NCBI GenBank assembly: GCA_004557805.1
Contig: SFFS01000001.1
Coordinates: forward strand, 1-48,662
Direction of reading: 5' to 3'
DNA: 48,662 nucleotides
Source: Clostridiales bacterium
GTDB taxonomy: Bacteria; Bacillota; Clostridia; Christensenellales; Aristaeellaceae
Shown: one piece after another, positions 15,979 through 23,873 of the stretch
How the letters are laid out: every line of letters starts with the position of its first letter
Position numbering within the stretch: position 1 is the stretch's first letter
Notes under the pieces: generated by a model
The model's input: only the letters and a program-made list of their open reading frames with translations
Databases searched by the model: none
Told to the model about the DNA's origin: nothing
Translations under genes and position numbers: made by a program

Positions 15979-16680
15979 ATGCTCGCATGGCTTTTCACGT
16001 CGCTCATCCGGGACGCGCTGTTTTTTCTCGGCTACCTCAACGACCGCTCGTCGTTTCCCAAGCCGCTTTCCGCTCGGGAGGAGCGCGCGTGCCTGCGCCG
16101 CATGCAGGAAGGCGACGATTCCGCGCGCCGCGCGCTGATCGAGCATAACCTGCGGCTGGTGGCGCACATCGCGCGCAAATACACCGTGCCCGGCTGCGAC
16201 GCCGACGATCTGGTTTCCATCGGCGCAATCGGGCTGATCAAGGCCGTCAACACGTTCCGTCCCGACAGCGGCACCACGCTTTCCACCTACGCCAGCCGCT
16301 GCATTGAAAACGAAATCCTCATGTGTCTGCGCTCTTCGCACAAGCGCCGCAACGACGTTTCCCTTGAAGAACCGGTCGGCTCGGATTCCGAGGGCAACGA
16401 AATTACGCTCATGGAAATGCTCGGCACCGATCCGGACGCCGTTACGGACGAGGTCGACCGCCGCATCACCCTCTCGCGCATCCGCACGCTCATCCGGCAG
16501 AAGCTGCCCGAGCGCGAACGGATCGTGCTGGAGATGCGCTACGGCCTTCTCGACGGCGAATGCCGTCCGCAATACGAGGTGGCCGAAGCGCTCGGCATTT
16601 CGCGCTCCTACGTTTCGCGTATCGAAAAAAAAGCCGTGCAGACGCTCGAAAGCGCGCTGCGCGGCAAATCGCGTTTATAG
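15979..16680 (+). CDS. sigK: Sporulation sigma factor SigK
   Basis: A 233-residue late mother-cell sigma factor. The N terminus has a hydrophobic pro-sequence-like stretch (WLFTSLIRDALFFLGY), then SFPKPLSAREE. Region 2 contains NLRLVAHIARKY, DLVSIGAIGLIKAVNTF and FRPDSGTTLSTYASRCIENEILM. Region 4 ends with the helix-turn-helix ALGISRSYVSRIEKKA. All match SigK better than SigE, SigF or SigG. The gene is uninterrupted, so no skin-type element is needed. GGAGGGG precedes the ATG. It shows that this organism, or a recent ancestor, makes endospores. Confidence 0.93.
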   Translation: MLAWLFTSLIRDALFFLGYLNDRSSFPKPLSAREERACLRRMQEGDDSARRALIEHNLRLVAHIARKYTVPGCDADDLVSIGAIGLIKAVNTFRPDSGTTLSTYASRCIENEILMCLRSSHKRRNDVSLEEPVGSDSEGNEITLMEMLGTDPDAVTDEVDRRITLSRIRTLIRQKLPERERIVLEMRYGLLDGECRPQYEVAEALGISRSYVSRIEKKAVQTLESALRGKSRL

Positions 16681-17055
16681 TTTTGTCCGGCAGGCGATCG
16701 TGACGCAGTAGCCCAGCGCCGCGCCCTCCACCACGCGCAGCCGCGTCGTGGGGTTCAGCAGAAAGCGCAAGCGTTCCGACCCGAAGCCGGTTGTCAGCGC
16801 CGCGTACTGATAAAACAGCAGCACCAGCATCACGAACGCCGGCAGCCACAGCATGCTCGTCTGCGGCGCACGGCGCGTTCCGAACCCGCCAGCCGACGGG
16901 ATCACCGCAAAAACTATGCCCAGCACGACGCCGATAAGCGCGTCGAGCAGAAAATCGCAATGCGCAATGCGCACGAAATTGACGTTGATATCCGACAGCA
17001 GCCACAGTCCCGCCAGCAGCAGCGTAGGATAGACGAATGCGCGAAGATTTTTCAT
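16675..17055 (-). CDS. Small membrane protein, unknown
   Basis: A 126-residue protein with about four hydrophobic segments (near residues 9-22, 36-54, 68-87 and 108-121). I recognise no family. It begins 10 bases after the trkA stop on the same strand and probably shares its transcript. Its 3' end overlaps the convergent sigK gene by six bases. It could be a potassium-uptake accessory by association only. Confidence 0.65.
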   Translation of the reverse strand: MKNLRAFVYPTLLLAGLWLLSDINVNFVRIAHCDFLLDALIGVVLGIVFAVIPSAGGFGTRRAPQTSMLWLPAFVMLVLLFYQYAALTTGFGSERLRFLLNPTTRLRVVEGAALGYCVTIACRTKL

Positions 17056-17064
17056 TGCAGCCCG

Positions 17065-18438
17065 TTACCTTCCTCCCGGCAGGGTTTCAAAAATATCGTT
17101 GAAATCGTTGAAGCGCGGACTGGTTGTAATGACCAGCACGCTGTCGCCGACTTCAATGGTGTCCATACCGGAGGGGATAATCGCCATTCCCTGCCGCACG
17201 ATGCAGCCGATCAACAGGTTCTTTTTCAGGGGCAGCGAGCGGATCTTCTCGCCCAGATACGCCGCGCCCTCGCGGATGCGGAATTCAAGGCATTCGAGCC
17301 GGCCGTCCATCAGACGCAGCAGCGTCTCGACGTTGGAGCCGACGGAATTGCTCATCGCGCGCACATATTGAAGGATGCTGTTCGCAGTGGTGTTTTTCGG
17401 AGAGATCAGGCGGCTTACGCCCAGATCGCCCAGAACGTCGATGAAGCTCAGCCGGTCCACCTTGGCGATCACGCGACCGTTCGTGCGCTTGGCCGCATAA
17501 AGCGAGAGGATCAGGTTTTCCTCATCGAAACCGGTCAGGGCCACGAACGCGTCGGCCTGATCGATGCCTTCCTCCTGCAAAAGCTCCGTGTTCGTGCCGT
17601 CTCCATGCACGACGGTGCATTTGGGCAGCCGCTCGCACAGATCGTCGCAGCGCGCCGCGTCGCTTTCAATAATCTTCACCTGCGCGCCGAAGCCCGTCAG
17701 CTGCTTGGCCAGATAGAACGCCACGCGCCCACCGCCGACGATCATCACCGACTTGACGCGGTTCTGGTACACGCCCAGCTTTTTGAAAAACACCGCCAGC
17801 TCCGCCGGAGGCGTCGTGATGTGAATATGGTCGCCCGCCTGAAGGACGAAATCGCCGTTGGGGATGAGCACCTCGTCGCCGCGCTGCACGGCGCACACCA
17901 GCAGATGAACGCTCAACGCGGGCGCAAGGCGGCTGAGCGTCATGCCGCAAAGCGTGCTGTCGGCCGGGATGGCGTATTCGACAAGCTCCGCGCGGTTGCG
18001 CGCGAAAGGCTCCACCCGCAGCGCCGAAGGGAACCGCAGCATCCGCGCGATTTCCGAAGCCGCCGCATGCTCGGGGTTCACCGTCATGCTCAGGCCCAGT
18101 TCGTCGCGCAGAAGCACCAGCTGCGCGCTGTAATCGGGGTTTCGCACGCGCGCGATGGTCTTCGCGCCGCTGAGTTTACGCGCCACCAGACAGCTGAGAA
18201 TGTTCAGCTCGTCCGACGGCGTTACGGCGATAACCAGATCGGCGTGCTGTACGCCCGCCTCGCGCTGGATGACGTACGACGCGCCGTTGCCGCACACGGT
18301 GATGACGTCCTCTTCGTCCGAGAGCGTCGCCAACACGCGGGCGTTCGAGTCGATCACCACAACATCGTGGCCTTCGGAAGAGAGGTACTGAACCAGCGTG
18401 CGGCCAACCTTGCCGCAGCCGATGATGACGATACGCAT
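17065..18438 (-). CDS. trkA: Trk/Ktr potassium uptake regulatory protein TrkA
   Basis: A 457-residue cytosolic gating subunit for a TrkH-type K+ channel. It has two RCK_N/RCK_C pairs. The first Rossmann motif is GCGKVG (residues 7-12) with VVVIDSN, and the second is GGGRVA in the middle with IIESDAARC. The DQADAFVALTGFDEENLI segment is typical. NAD(H) or ATP binding regulates transport. GGAGG lies eight bases before the ATG at 18438. The channel subunit TrkH is not adjacent, which is unusual. Confidence 0.93.
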   Translation of the reverse strand: MRIVIIGCGKVGRTLVQYLSSEGHDVVVIDSNARVLATLSDEEDVITVCGNGASYVIQREAGVQHADLVIAVTPSDELNILSCLVARKLSGAKTIARVRNPDYSAQLVLLRDELGLSMTVNPEHAAASEIARMLRFPSALRVEPFARNRAELVEYAIPADSTLCGMTLSRLAPALSVHLLVCAVQRGDEVLIPNGDFVLQAGDHIHITTPPAELAVFFKKLGVYQNRVKSVMIVGGGRVAFYLAKQLTGFGAQVKIIESDAARCDDLCERLPKCTVVHGDGTNTELLQEEGIDQADAFVALTGFDEENLILSLYAAKRTNGRVIAKVDRLSFIDVLGDLGVSRLISPKNTTANSILQYVRAMSNSVGSNVETLLRLMDGRLECLEFRIREGAAYLGEKIRSLPLKKNLLIGCIVRQGMAIIPSGMDTIEVGDSVLVITTSPRFNDFNDIFETLPGGR

Positions 18439-18498
18439 GTGAAAAATCCTCCAAATGCAATAGAAGAAAACGTGCCGCAGAAGAAGCGGCGTTTTTTT

Positions 18499-18527
18499 AT
18501 TATAGCGCCATATGGCGCGAAATGCAA
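18499..18527 (-). promoter_or_regulatory. trkA promoter with palindromic spacer
   Basis: On the minus strand TTGCAT, a 17-base spacer and a perfect TATAAT. Fourteen of the 17 spacer bases form the perfect palindrome GCGCCATATGGCGC (18505-18518), a likely operator position. Confidence 0.7.
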
Positions 18528-18536
18528 TCTCCCCGC

Positions 18537-18565
18537 TGTACAAGCGGGCGCCGTTTGAGTATAAT
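18537..18565 (+). promoter_or_regulatory. Promoter candidate for the TraX-type gene
   Basis: TGTACA, a 17-base spacer and TATAAT. It diverges from the trkA promoter, with only 10 bases between the two -35 elements. Confidence 0.55.
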
Positions 18566-18601
18566 ATCCCGTGAAGATCCGAAAGACGAGGATTTCTGCC
18601 C

Positions 18602-19273
18602 ATGAAAAAGCATTCCTGGATGAATGAAGATACGGGGCTTCTCGGCCTGATTGCAATCGCCTGCATGATCTGCGACCATATCGGCGCGGCGTTTTTCCGG
18701 CAGGCGGTATGGCTGCGCGTTATCGGGCGCGTCGCGTTCCCGCTGTATGCTTGGGGCGTCGCCGTGGGCGCGGAGCATACGCGCGACTGGCGGCGTTACG
18801 CGCTGCGGCTGCTGATCCTCGGCGTGATTTCGCAGCCGTTTTACATGTTCGGTATGAATCACCGCTTCAACCAGCTGAACGTGCTGGCGACGCTCCTGTG
18901 CGGCCTTCTCGCCATAGAAGGCGTAAAGGAAAAGAAATACTGGCTCACTGCGGCCGCGCTGCTCTTCCCCTGCTTTGTCACAACGGATTACGGCGTGTGC
19001 GGCGTGCTGCTTGTGCTGCTGTTGTGGGGCGTGCGCGGGAACACGCCGGCGCTGTGCCTCTGCTATGCGGCGTTCTGCATTTTCTGGGGCGGCAAGACGA
19101 GCGTTCTGTGGACGCGCGGAGCCGTCACCCTGCGGCTGCAAACCTGCGCCGTGCTGGCGCTTCCGCTGATGCTCTGGCCGCGCAGGGCGCGGCTGAAAGT
19201 CCCCCGCGCCGTCGCTTACGGCGCATATCCGGCGCACCTGGCCGCAATCTGGCTGATGAAACAATTTCTCTGA
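18602..19273 (+). CDS. TraX family membrane protein
   Basis: A 223-residue protein with seven or more hydrophobic segments. The N terminus GLLGLIAIACMICDHIGAAFF, then LRVIGRVAFPLYAWGVAVGAEHT, is the TraX family pattern (F-pilin acetylase relatives). In Clostridia these are usually chromosomal and unconnected to conjugation, and no transfer genes are nearby. A membrane acyltransferase role is possible but unproven. The ATG lies 37 bases after a TATAAT box. A 17-base copy of the dispersed GC palindrome lies within the gene near its 3' end. Confidence 0.85.
   Translation: MKKHSWMNEDTGLLGLIAIACMICDHIGAAFFRQAVWLRVIGRVAFPLYAWGVAVGAEHTRDWRRYALRLLILGVISQPFYMFGMNHRFNQLNVLATLLCGLLAIEGVKEKKYWLTAAALLFPCFVTTDYGVCGVLLVLLLWGVRGNTPALCLCYAAFCIFWGGKTSVLWTRGAVTLRLQTCAVLALPLMLWPRRARLKVPRAVAYGAYPAHLAAIWLMKQFL
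19177..19193. repeat. GC palindrome copy inside the TraX-type gene
   Basis: GCCGCGCAGGGCGCGGC, identical to 30240-30256. Here it encodes part of the C-terminal PRRARLK segment, so it may be a coding coincidence or an insertion that was tolerated. Confidence 0.4.
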
Positions 19274-19290
19274 CAAAAGGAATGAAACCG

Positions 19291-20058
19291 ATGGACGAAC
19301 GTGCTTGCGTAATGGAAGCGCTGCGCCTGGCGGGCAGCATCATCCTGGAAAACGGCGGCGAAACCTACCGTGTCGAAGATACGGTGGAGCGGCTCGGCCG
19401 CGCGCTGGGCGCGGAGGACGTGCAGCCTTTCGCCGTGCCAAGCGGGGTATTCATTACCGCCAATTTTCCCGACGGCTCCATGTCCACGAAGGTCTATCGC
19501 GCGCGCAGCAGCGGAAAGCATCTGAAAAAGGTGGACGAGGTCAACCGCATCAGCCGGCTGGCAGCGGAAGGGCGCATCGGCACGCGGGAAACGCTGGAAG
19601 CGCTGCGCGCCATAAAAAACGAAGGCCCCGCATACCGGCTGCCGCTGCGCGTATTCGCCAACGCGGCCTCGGCGGGCGGATTCACCGCGATGTTCGGCGG
19701 CGGCTGGATCGACGCGCTCATAGTGTTCCTGTCCGGCGCGCTGATTCAGCTGGCGCTGGAATGGTGCGAAAAACACAACGTTTCCCGTGTGTTTGAAAGC
19801 GCGGGCGGCGGCGCGCTGTGCACGCTTCTGCCGCTCGTTTTCAACCGTCTCACCGGCATGGGCATGATCGACGCGATGACGGGCGGCCTTTTGATGCCGC
19901 TCGTACCCGGCCTGCCGATGACCAACGCCGTGCAGGACGCCATGCGCGGCGACGTGCTCTCCGGCGTCGGTCATGGAATGCAGGCCGTTCTCACGGCCGT
20001 GCTGGTCGCAGGCGGCGGCGTGGCGGCCACACGCGCGCTGTGGATGCTGCTCGCATGA
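19291..20058 (+). CDS. Threonine/serine exporter family, ThrE N-terminal half type
   Basis: A 255-residue protein. The cytoplasmic N terminus with ILENGGETYRVEDTVERLG and FAVPSGVFIT is the ThrE_1/DUF1212 signature. Five hydrophobic segments follow (about residues 125-255), with LMPLVPGLPMTNAVQDAMRGD, the conserved loop. It works with the next gene as a two-component exporter for threonine or serine-like amino acids. The start at 19291 is preferred to the ATG nine bases earlier because AAAGGA would then lie too close. Confidence 0.9.
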   Translation: MDERACVMEALRLAGSIILENGGETYRVEDTVERLGRALGAEDVQPFAVPSGVFITANFPDGSMSTKVYRARSSGKHLKKVDEVNRISRLAAEGRIGTRETLEALRAIKNEGPAYRLPLRVFANAASAGGFTAMFGGGWIDALIVFLSGALIQLALEWCEKHNVSRVFESAGGGALCTLLPLVFNRLTGMGMIDAMTGGLLMPLVPGLPMTNAVQDAMRGDVLSGVGHGMQAVLTAVLVAGGGVAATRALWMLLA

Positions 20059-20069
20059 GGTGAATGCAG

Positions 20070-20504
20070 ATGATAAAAGGACTCCTGATTGCGCTCGCTG
20101 CAAGCTTTATCGGTTCGCTCGGCTTCGCCGTGCTTTTGCAGGCTCCGAAAAAATCGCTGGTTGCGGGCGCCGCCATCGGCGCGGTGAGCTATGCGCTGTA
20201 CTGGCTGTTGCTGTATTTCGGCGTTTCGGAGCTACTGGCGATGTTCGCGGGTGCGGCGGTCGGTTCGCTGCTGGCGCAGTACGCCGCGCGGCGCATGCGC
20301 ATGATCGCCACGATTTTCATCACGATCGCCATCATTCCGCTCGTGCCAGGGCTGGCGCTCTGCCGCTGCATGACCTATATTGCGCAGGGCGAAAGCGCGC
20401 TCGGCGCGCAGGTCGGGCTCAACGCCATGCAGGATATCCTCATGATCGCGCTGGGCATCAGCGTCGGCAGCCTTGGTCTGCACCGCAAAAAGAAAACAGG
20501 CTGA
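20070..20504 (+). CDS. Threonine/serine exporter family, ThrE C-terminal half type (DUF3815)
   Basis: A 144-residue membrane protein with four or five hydrophobic segments. It contains TIFITIAIIPLVPGLALCRCM, the match to the loop in the N-terminal half, and starts IKGLLIALAASFIGSLGFAVLL. It lies 11 bases after the partner gene, and GAGGTG is well spaced for ATG 20070; the in-frame ATG at 20064 is a weaker choice. Together the two genes equal one full ThrE. Confidence 0.87.
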   Translation: MIKGLLIALAASFIGSLGFAVLLQAPKKSLVAGAAIGAVSYALYWLLLYFGVSELLAMFAGAAVGSLLAQYAARRMRMIATIFITIAIIPLVPGLALCRCMTYIAQGESALGAQVGLNAMQDILMIALGISVGSLGLHRKKKTG

Positions 20505-20517
20505 CGCGGCGGACAGA

Positions 20518-20542
20518 AAAAGGGCGGCCCTGCCGCCCTGAA
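20518..20542 (-). terminator. Bidirectional terminator between convergent genes
   Basis: GGGCGGC-CCT-GCCGCCC is a perfect seven-base-pair stem. On the minus strand it is followed by TTTTTCTG, and on the + strand by TGAAAAT. It best fits the end of the hexapeptide acetyltransferase gene. Confidence 0.7.
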
Positions 20543-20563
20543 AATACCGTCGCCCGTCCGCGC

Positions 20564-21193
20564 TTATTGCAGCCCCGCAATTTCGCCGCGCTGAATCGCT
20601 ACGAGGTTGCGGGCGATTTTTTCTTTCGGCCAATCCCACCAGCGAAGGCGCAGCAGCGTTTCAACCGTCGCCTCGTCGAACCTGCGGCGGATGGGCCGCG
20701 CGGGCACGCCGCCCATGATCGTATACGGCGGCACATCCTTCGTCACCACCGCCCGCGCGCCGATAACCGCGCCGTCGCCGACGGTCACGCCCGAGAGAAT
20801 TACCGCCTCGTAACCGATCCACACGTCGTTTCCAACGACGATATCGCCCTTGTTATCCCATGCGTCGGCGACGCTGCGCCTGTCCAGCCCCCACTCCTCA
20901 TAAAAAATGGGAAACGTATACGTCGAAAGCGAGACGAGCGCGTGGTTCGCGCTGTTGAACAGAAACTTCGCGCCGCAGGCGATGGAACAGAATTTGCCGA
21001 TTTTCAGCCGGTCGCCGTTGACGGGATAGTGGTAGAGCACGTTATTGCGCTCGAAATCGCGCGGATCATGCACGAAATCGTTATAGATCGTATATTCGCC
21101 GACCTCGACGTTCGGGCCGTCAATCGCGTCTCTGAGGTAGATCGTCTGCGTGTCCCCCGTGCGGGGATAGAGCTTTTTTTCCGGAACCGCCAT
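20564..21193 (-). CDS. CatB/Vat-type hexapeptide O-acetyltransferase
   Basis: A 209-residue left-handed beta-helix acetyltransferase of the xenobiotic type. EVGEYTIYNDF, then LKIGKFCSIACGAKFLFNSANHAL, carries the conserved catalytic histidine region. GDIVVGNDVWIGYEAVILSGVTVGDGAVIGA is the hexapeptide repeat array, and MGGVPARPIRRRF closes the fold. Homologues acetylate streptogramin A or chloramphenicol, but many chromosomal relatives have no proven resistance role. AGGAGG lies upstream of the ATG. It is monocistronic, with its own terminator. Confidence 0.88.
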   Translation of the reverse strand: MAVPEKKLYPRTGDTQTIYLRDAIDGPNVEVGEYTIYNDFVHDPRDFERNNVLYHYPVNGDRLKIGKFCSIACGAKFLFNSANHALVSLSTYTFPIFYEEWGLDRRSVADAWDNKGDIVVGNDVWIGYEAVILSGVTVGDGAVIGARAVVTKDVPPYTIMGGVPARPIRRRFDEATVETLLRLRWWDWPKEKIARNLVAIQRGEIAGLQ

Positions 21194-21282
21194 AGGAATC
21201 CTCCTTTGTTTTCAGATATACCCTATTTCAAGCGATTCCGGCCATGGCAATGCAGCGCTTCACCGCGCATATCCCCCCTGTC

Positions 21283-21747
21283 TTATTTTCCCGCAAGCGC
21301 AAACCGCGGCCCCTCCGCGCCCGTTTCTCCCGTCGGGCGAAAGCCCAGCTTTTCCAGCACGCGCATGGACGCGGCGTTCTCCGGCGCCGCCTCCGCTTCA
21401 AGCGTGCGCGCGCCGTTTTCAAGCGCCCAGCGGCAGAGCGCCGCCGCGCCTTCGGTAGCGTAGCCCCTTCCCCAATAAGCCGCGCCGATTCCATAGCCGA
21501 TCTCGGCGCGTCCATCCGCAGAAAAGCCCTTAAAGCACGCGTCGCCGATTTCCGTGCCGTCCCGCAAAAGCATCTTCCATGCGGTATACCACAGCCATTG
21601 TCCGGGATTTGCGCGGCATCCGTCGAGCATTTCCCGGTACGCCACGCTCAGTTCCGGATCGGCTTCCCGGCAGGCGGCCGCATGCGCGGCCATCTCCGCG
21701 CAGCACATCGGTTCCAGCGTCAGGCTTTCTGTTACGATTCTTTCCAT
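21283..21747 (-). CDS. GNAT family N-acetyltransferase (RimJ-like)
   Basis: A 154-residue acetyltransferase. AEIGYGIGAAYWGRGYATEGAAALCRWA carries the acetyl-CoA pyrophosphate-binding motif (R/QxxGxG/A type), and ASMRVLEKLGFRPTGE is the C-terminal motif B. This is the RimJ/RimL-like branch that acetylates protein N termini or small molecules. It overlaps the upstream membrane-flavodoxin gene by 16 bases, so the two are co-translated. Substrate unknown. Confidence 0.88.
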   Translation of the reverse strand: MERIVTESLTLEPMCCAEMAAHAAACREADPELSVAYREMLDGCRANPGQWLWYTAWKMLLRDGTEIGDACFKGFSADGRAEIGYGIGAAYWGRGYATEGAAALCRWALENGARTLEAEAAPENAASMRVLEKLGFRPTGETGAEGPRFALAGK

Positions 21748-22658
21748 GCTTCTCCATACCGGCCCATCCGGCAGCAGACGCTCGTCAGGCCCGTTCTGCG
21801 CAGGCCGAGCAGCGCGTCCATTTCATTCGCGGCGTTCACGTAACGTCCGCGCGTATGATGCACGAGGATATAATCCGCTTCACGGATCTTTCCTCCCGCC
21901 TCGCGGCAGAAGGCGCGCACGGGCGCGCTCAGCGCAAACACCCAGACTGGCGAGCAGATCGTCACGTGCGCATACTGCGCAATCCCCTCCGGCAGCGCCT
22001 CGACGGGCATCGCCCAGCGATGCATTCCATAACGGCCGCACCACCAGAAGCCCAGCGTACCTTCGGTGCGCTCCTTCGCGCGGAGCGCGAACACCCGCGC
22101 GCCGGTACGGTTCGCCGCCTCATACGCCAGCTTTTTCGTATAGCCCATGCGCGAGAAATACACGACCAGCCTTTCCGGACGCTCCCCAATATGCGGATAA
22201 TCCTCCTCGCGCACGGAAAAGGCTTCCTGCTTCGCAAACACCTGCGCGACGTAACCCGTCGCAGCCTGTGCAAAGCCGAAAACAAAAAACGCCGTGGACA
22301 TGAAATTCAGCGGAAAGATATAAAACTGAATGCAGATCCACATCATCAGCGTCACGCCGAACAGCCCGCCGCACACTACGCCCGCCTTTTTGCGCCGCAG
22401 CAGCAGCGCCGCGGCCGTCAGGTTGCTCAGTCCGTTCACAATGAAAAGCGCCATGCCGGGAAACCGGAAATCCTGAAACAGAACGTCCGCAAACGGCAGC
22501 TTTTGAAAATACGGCAGCATCGCGTCCATGCCCATTATGCGGCCCGAAGGCTCGATCAGCATCATCGCCGCGCCGCCCACCGCGCCCACGCCGATAAACA
22601 GCGTCCAGAAAATCAGCCAGCGCCGCGCGCGCTCAAATCTTGAATGTGCGCTCTTCAT
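21732..22658 (-). CDS. Membrane protein fused to a flavodoxin-like domain
   Basis: A 308-residue protein. Residues 1-145 hold four hydrophobic segments, with loops such as PSGRIMGMDAMLPYFQKLPF. Residues 160-308 resemble a flavodoxin: LVVYFSRMGYTKKLAYEAANRTGA matches the phosphate-loop strand and helix, and VTICSPVWVFALSAPVRAFC matches the 50s-loop region. The second glycine-rich part is poorly conserved, so FMN binding is likely but not certain. It overlaps its upstream partner by four bases and the GNAT gene downstream. A membrane-bound electron carrier or quinone reductase is one possibility. Confidence 0.75.
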   Translation of the reverse strand: MKSAHSRFERARRWLIFWTLFIGVGAVGGAAMMLIEPSGRIMGMDAMLPYFQKLPFADVLFQDFRFPGMALFIVNGLSNLTAAALLLRRKKAGVVCGGLFGVTLMMWICIQFYIFPLNFMSTAFFVFGFAQAATGYVAQVFAKQEAFSVREEDYPHIGERPERLVVYFSRMGYTKKLAYEAANRTGARVFALRAKERTEGTLGFWWCGRYGMHRWAMPVEALPEGIAQYAHVTICSPVWVFALSAPVRAFCREAGGKIREADYILVHHTRGRYVNAANEMDALLGLRRTGLTSVCCRMGRYGEAWKES

Positions 22659-23014
22659 TTTTCGGTCTTCACCCGGTTTCCGTTTTCATCCGTCACATAA
22701 ATTTCCACAGCAGCCTTTGCGCGCTCGCGGGTCACGGTAACGGTGAATTCTTCGTCCGTAAACACCTTGACGGCATAGTGATATGAATGCGTCAGCTCCA
22801 TATCCTCAACGGCCGTCTGCGCCGCGTTCGTGACCTGGAAGCGCACCGTGCCGCTTCTGAGCGCCGTATCCACATGCAGCGTCATCCCTTCGGAAACAGA
22901 AACCGCCGCCGTTTCCGTACCGCTGACGCGCCCGGCATACGCATTGACAGCCAGCACGCCGCACACGATCAGCGCTGCAAGCGCGATAATAAGCCAGATT
23001 TTCGTTTTCTTCAT
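22655..23014 (-). CDS. Small exported or membrane-anchored protein, unknown
   Basis: A 119-residue protein with an N-terminal hydrophobic segment (residues 5-27, ending in NAYAG). The rest is beta-rich with no recognised motif and a charged C terminus (DENGNRVKTEK). It could be a signal-anchored extracytoplasmic protein. AGGAGG lies nine bases upstream of the ATG at 23014. Its stop overlaps the start of the membrane-flavodoxin gene by four bases, so the pair, and then the GNAT gene, form an operon. Confidence 0.7.
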   Translation of the reverse strand: MKKTKIWLIIALAALIVCGVLAVNAYAGRVSGTETAAVSVSEGMTLHVDTALRSGTVRFQVTNAAQTAVEDMELTHSYHYAVKVFTDEEFTVTVTRERAKAAVEIYVTDENGNRVKTEK

Positions 23015-23108
23015 TTTTCTTCTTTCCTCCTTTGCGAAACGGCCGCCATTATACGCCGCGCATCCCCGCATGTCAATCAAATAACGGTTGAGCGGCGAAG
23101 GCCGCCGT

Positions 23109-23747
23109 TCAATCCGCAAAGGGCGCTTTTTTCATTTCAGCCGCAAGCGCGTCGTAGAACGCGCCCAAATGCGCGCCGTCCACAAGCGCGTGGTTCGCCA
23201 GAAGCGTGACGGGCATCGTCAGCCGTCCGCCCGCTTCGGCGTATTTTCCCCAGGTAATGCGCGGATTGCTGTCCGCGGGGCTGGGCGTAGGCTGCGTCAG
23301 CGCAGAATAATGCACCCACGGCAGCGTGGAAATGAACAGCAGGCTGTCGGCGTCGGCGCCGTCGTCCAGCGCCGCGTCGGTCTTAGCCTGCTCGTGCAGC
23401 CGCAGCGCCTCGGGCAGAAACGCCGCAAAGGGCTGCATGCAGTTGAGGCGGCAATAGCCGTAGGTGCCGTCGCCGCGCATGACGGTATGCGAAGTATCGC
23501 ACGAAACAAACTCCGCCGGGCGGCCGCCGATCACCCGCTGCCGCAGCTCCGGCACGGCGTTGGCCGCGCGCCCCGCGCAATACAGGAAGCTCAGAAAAAA
23601 CGGCAGCCCGTTGCTTTTGCACGCCGCCATGAAATCCGTCACGTCCGTTTCCACCGTCACGCCCACATACGGATTGGCCATACCATTAAAATATTCAAAA
23701 TGCGCCCGCCGCGGATATTCGGCCCAGTCGATAACGCGATATTCCAC
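23109..23747 (-). CDS. Chloramphenicol acetyltransferase-like protein (CatA type)
   Basis: A 212-residue protein of normal CAT length. The active-site region near residue 186 reads LLANHALVDGAHLGAFYDAL, matching the HHxxxDG motif of type A CAT except that the first His is Asn. It opens EYRVIDWAEYPRRAHFEYF, and NPYVGVTVETDVT is also typical. I chose the GTG at 23747 because it places the conserved start correctly and AAAGGA lies 11 bases upstream. Family membership is good; actual chloramphenicol resistance is not shown by sequence alone. Confidence 0.85.
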   Translation of the reverse strand: MEYRVIDWAEYPRRAHFEYFNGMANPYVGVTVETDVTDFMAACKSNGLPFFLSFLYCAGRAANAVPELRQRVIGGRPAEFVSCDTSHTVMRGDGTYGYCRLNCMQPFAAFLPEALRLHEQAKTDAALDDGADADSLLFISTLPWVHYSALTQPTPSPADSNPRITWGKYAEAGGRLTMPVTLLANHALVDGAHLGAFYDALAAEMKKAPFAD

Positions 23748-23830
23748 GTCTCCACATCCTTTCGGGGAATCAGGGTGCGTCTGAAAAAAATTCCCTGAGA
23801 CTCCATCTTTCAAACACCCTCTCAGAAAGA

Positions 23831-23851
23831 TTTCCGCGCAGCGCGCGGAAA
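23831..23851. repeat. T/A-flanked GC palindrome, dispersed repeat copy
   Basis: Core CCGCGC-AGC-GCGCGG at 23834-23848, extended by TTT and AAA to a nine-base-pair stem. It lies between two minus-strand genes, 23 bases past the XRE regulator's stop. Confidence 0.55.
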
Positions 23852-23873
23852 ATCCTTCCTCCCGGCGACGCTT

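Noticed and set aside
16960..18558. A 532-codon plus-strand open frame
   Set aside because: It is antisense to trkA, which has full RCK motifs, a ribosome binding site and a promoter.
18602..19273. TraX homology as a sign of a conjugative element
   Set aside because: No transfer, integrase or mobilisation genes are nearby, and chromosomal TraX-type genes are common in Clostridia.
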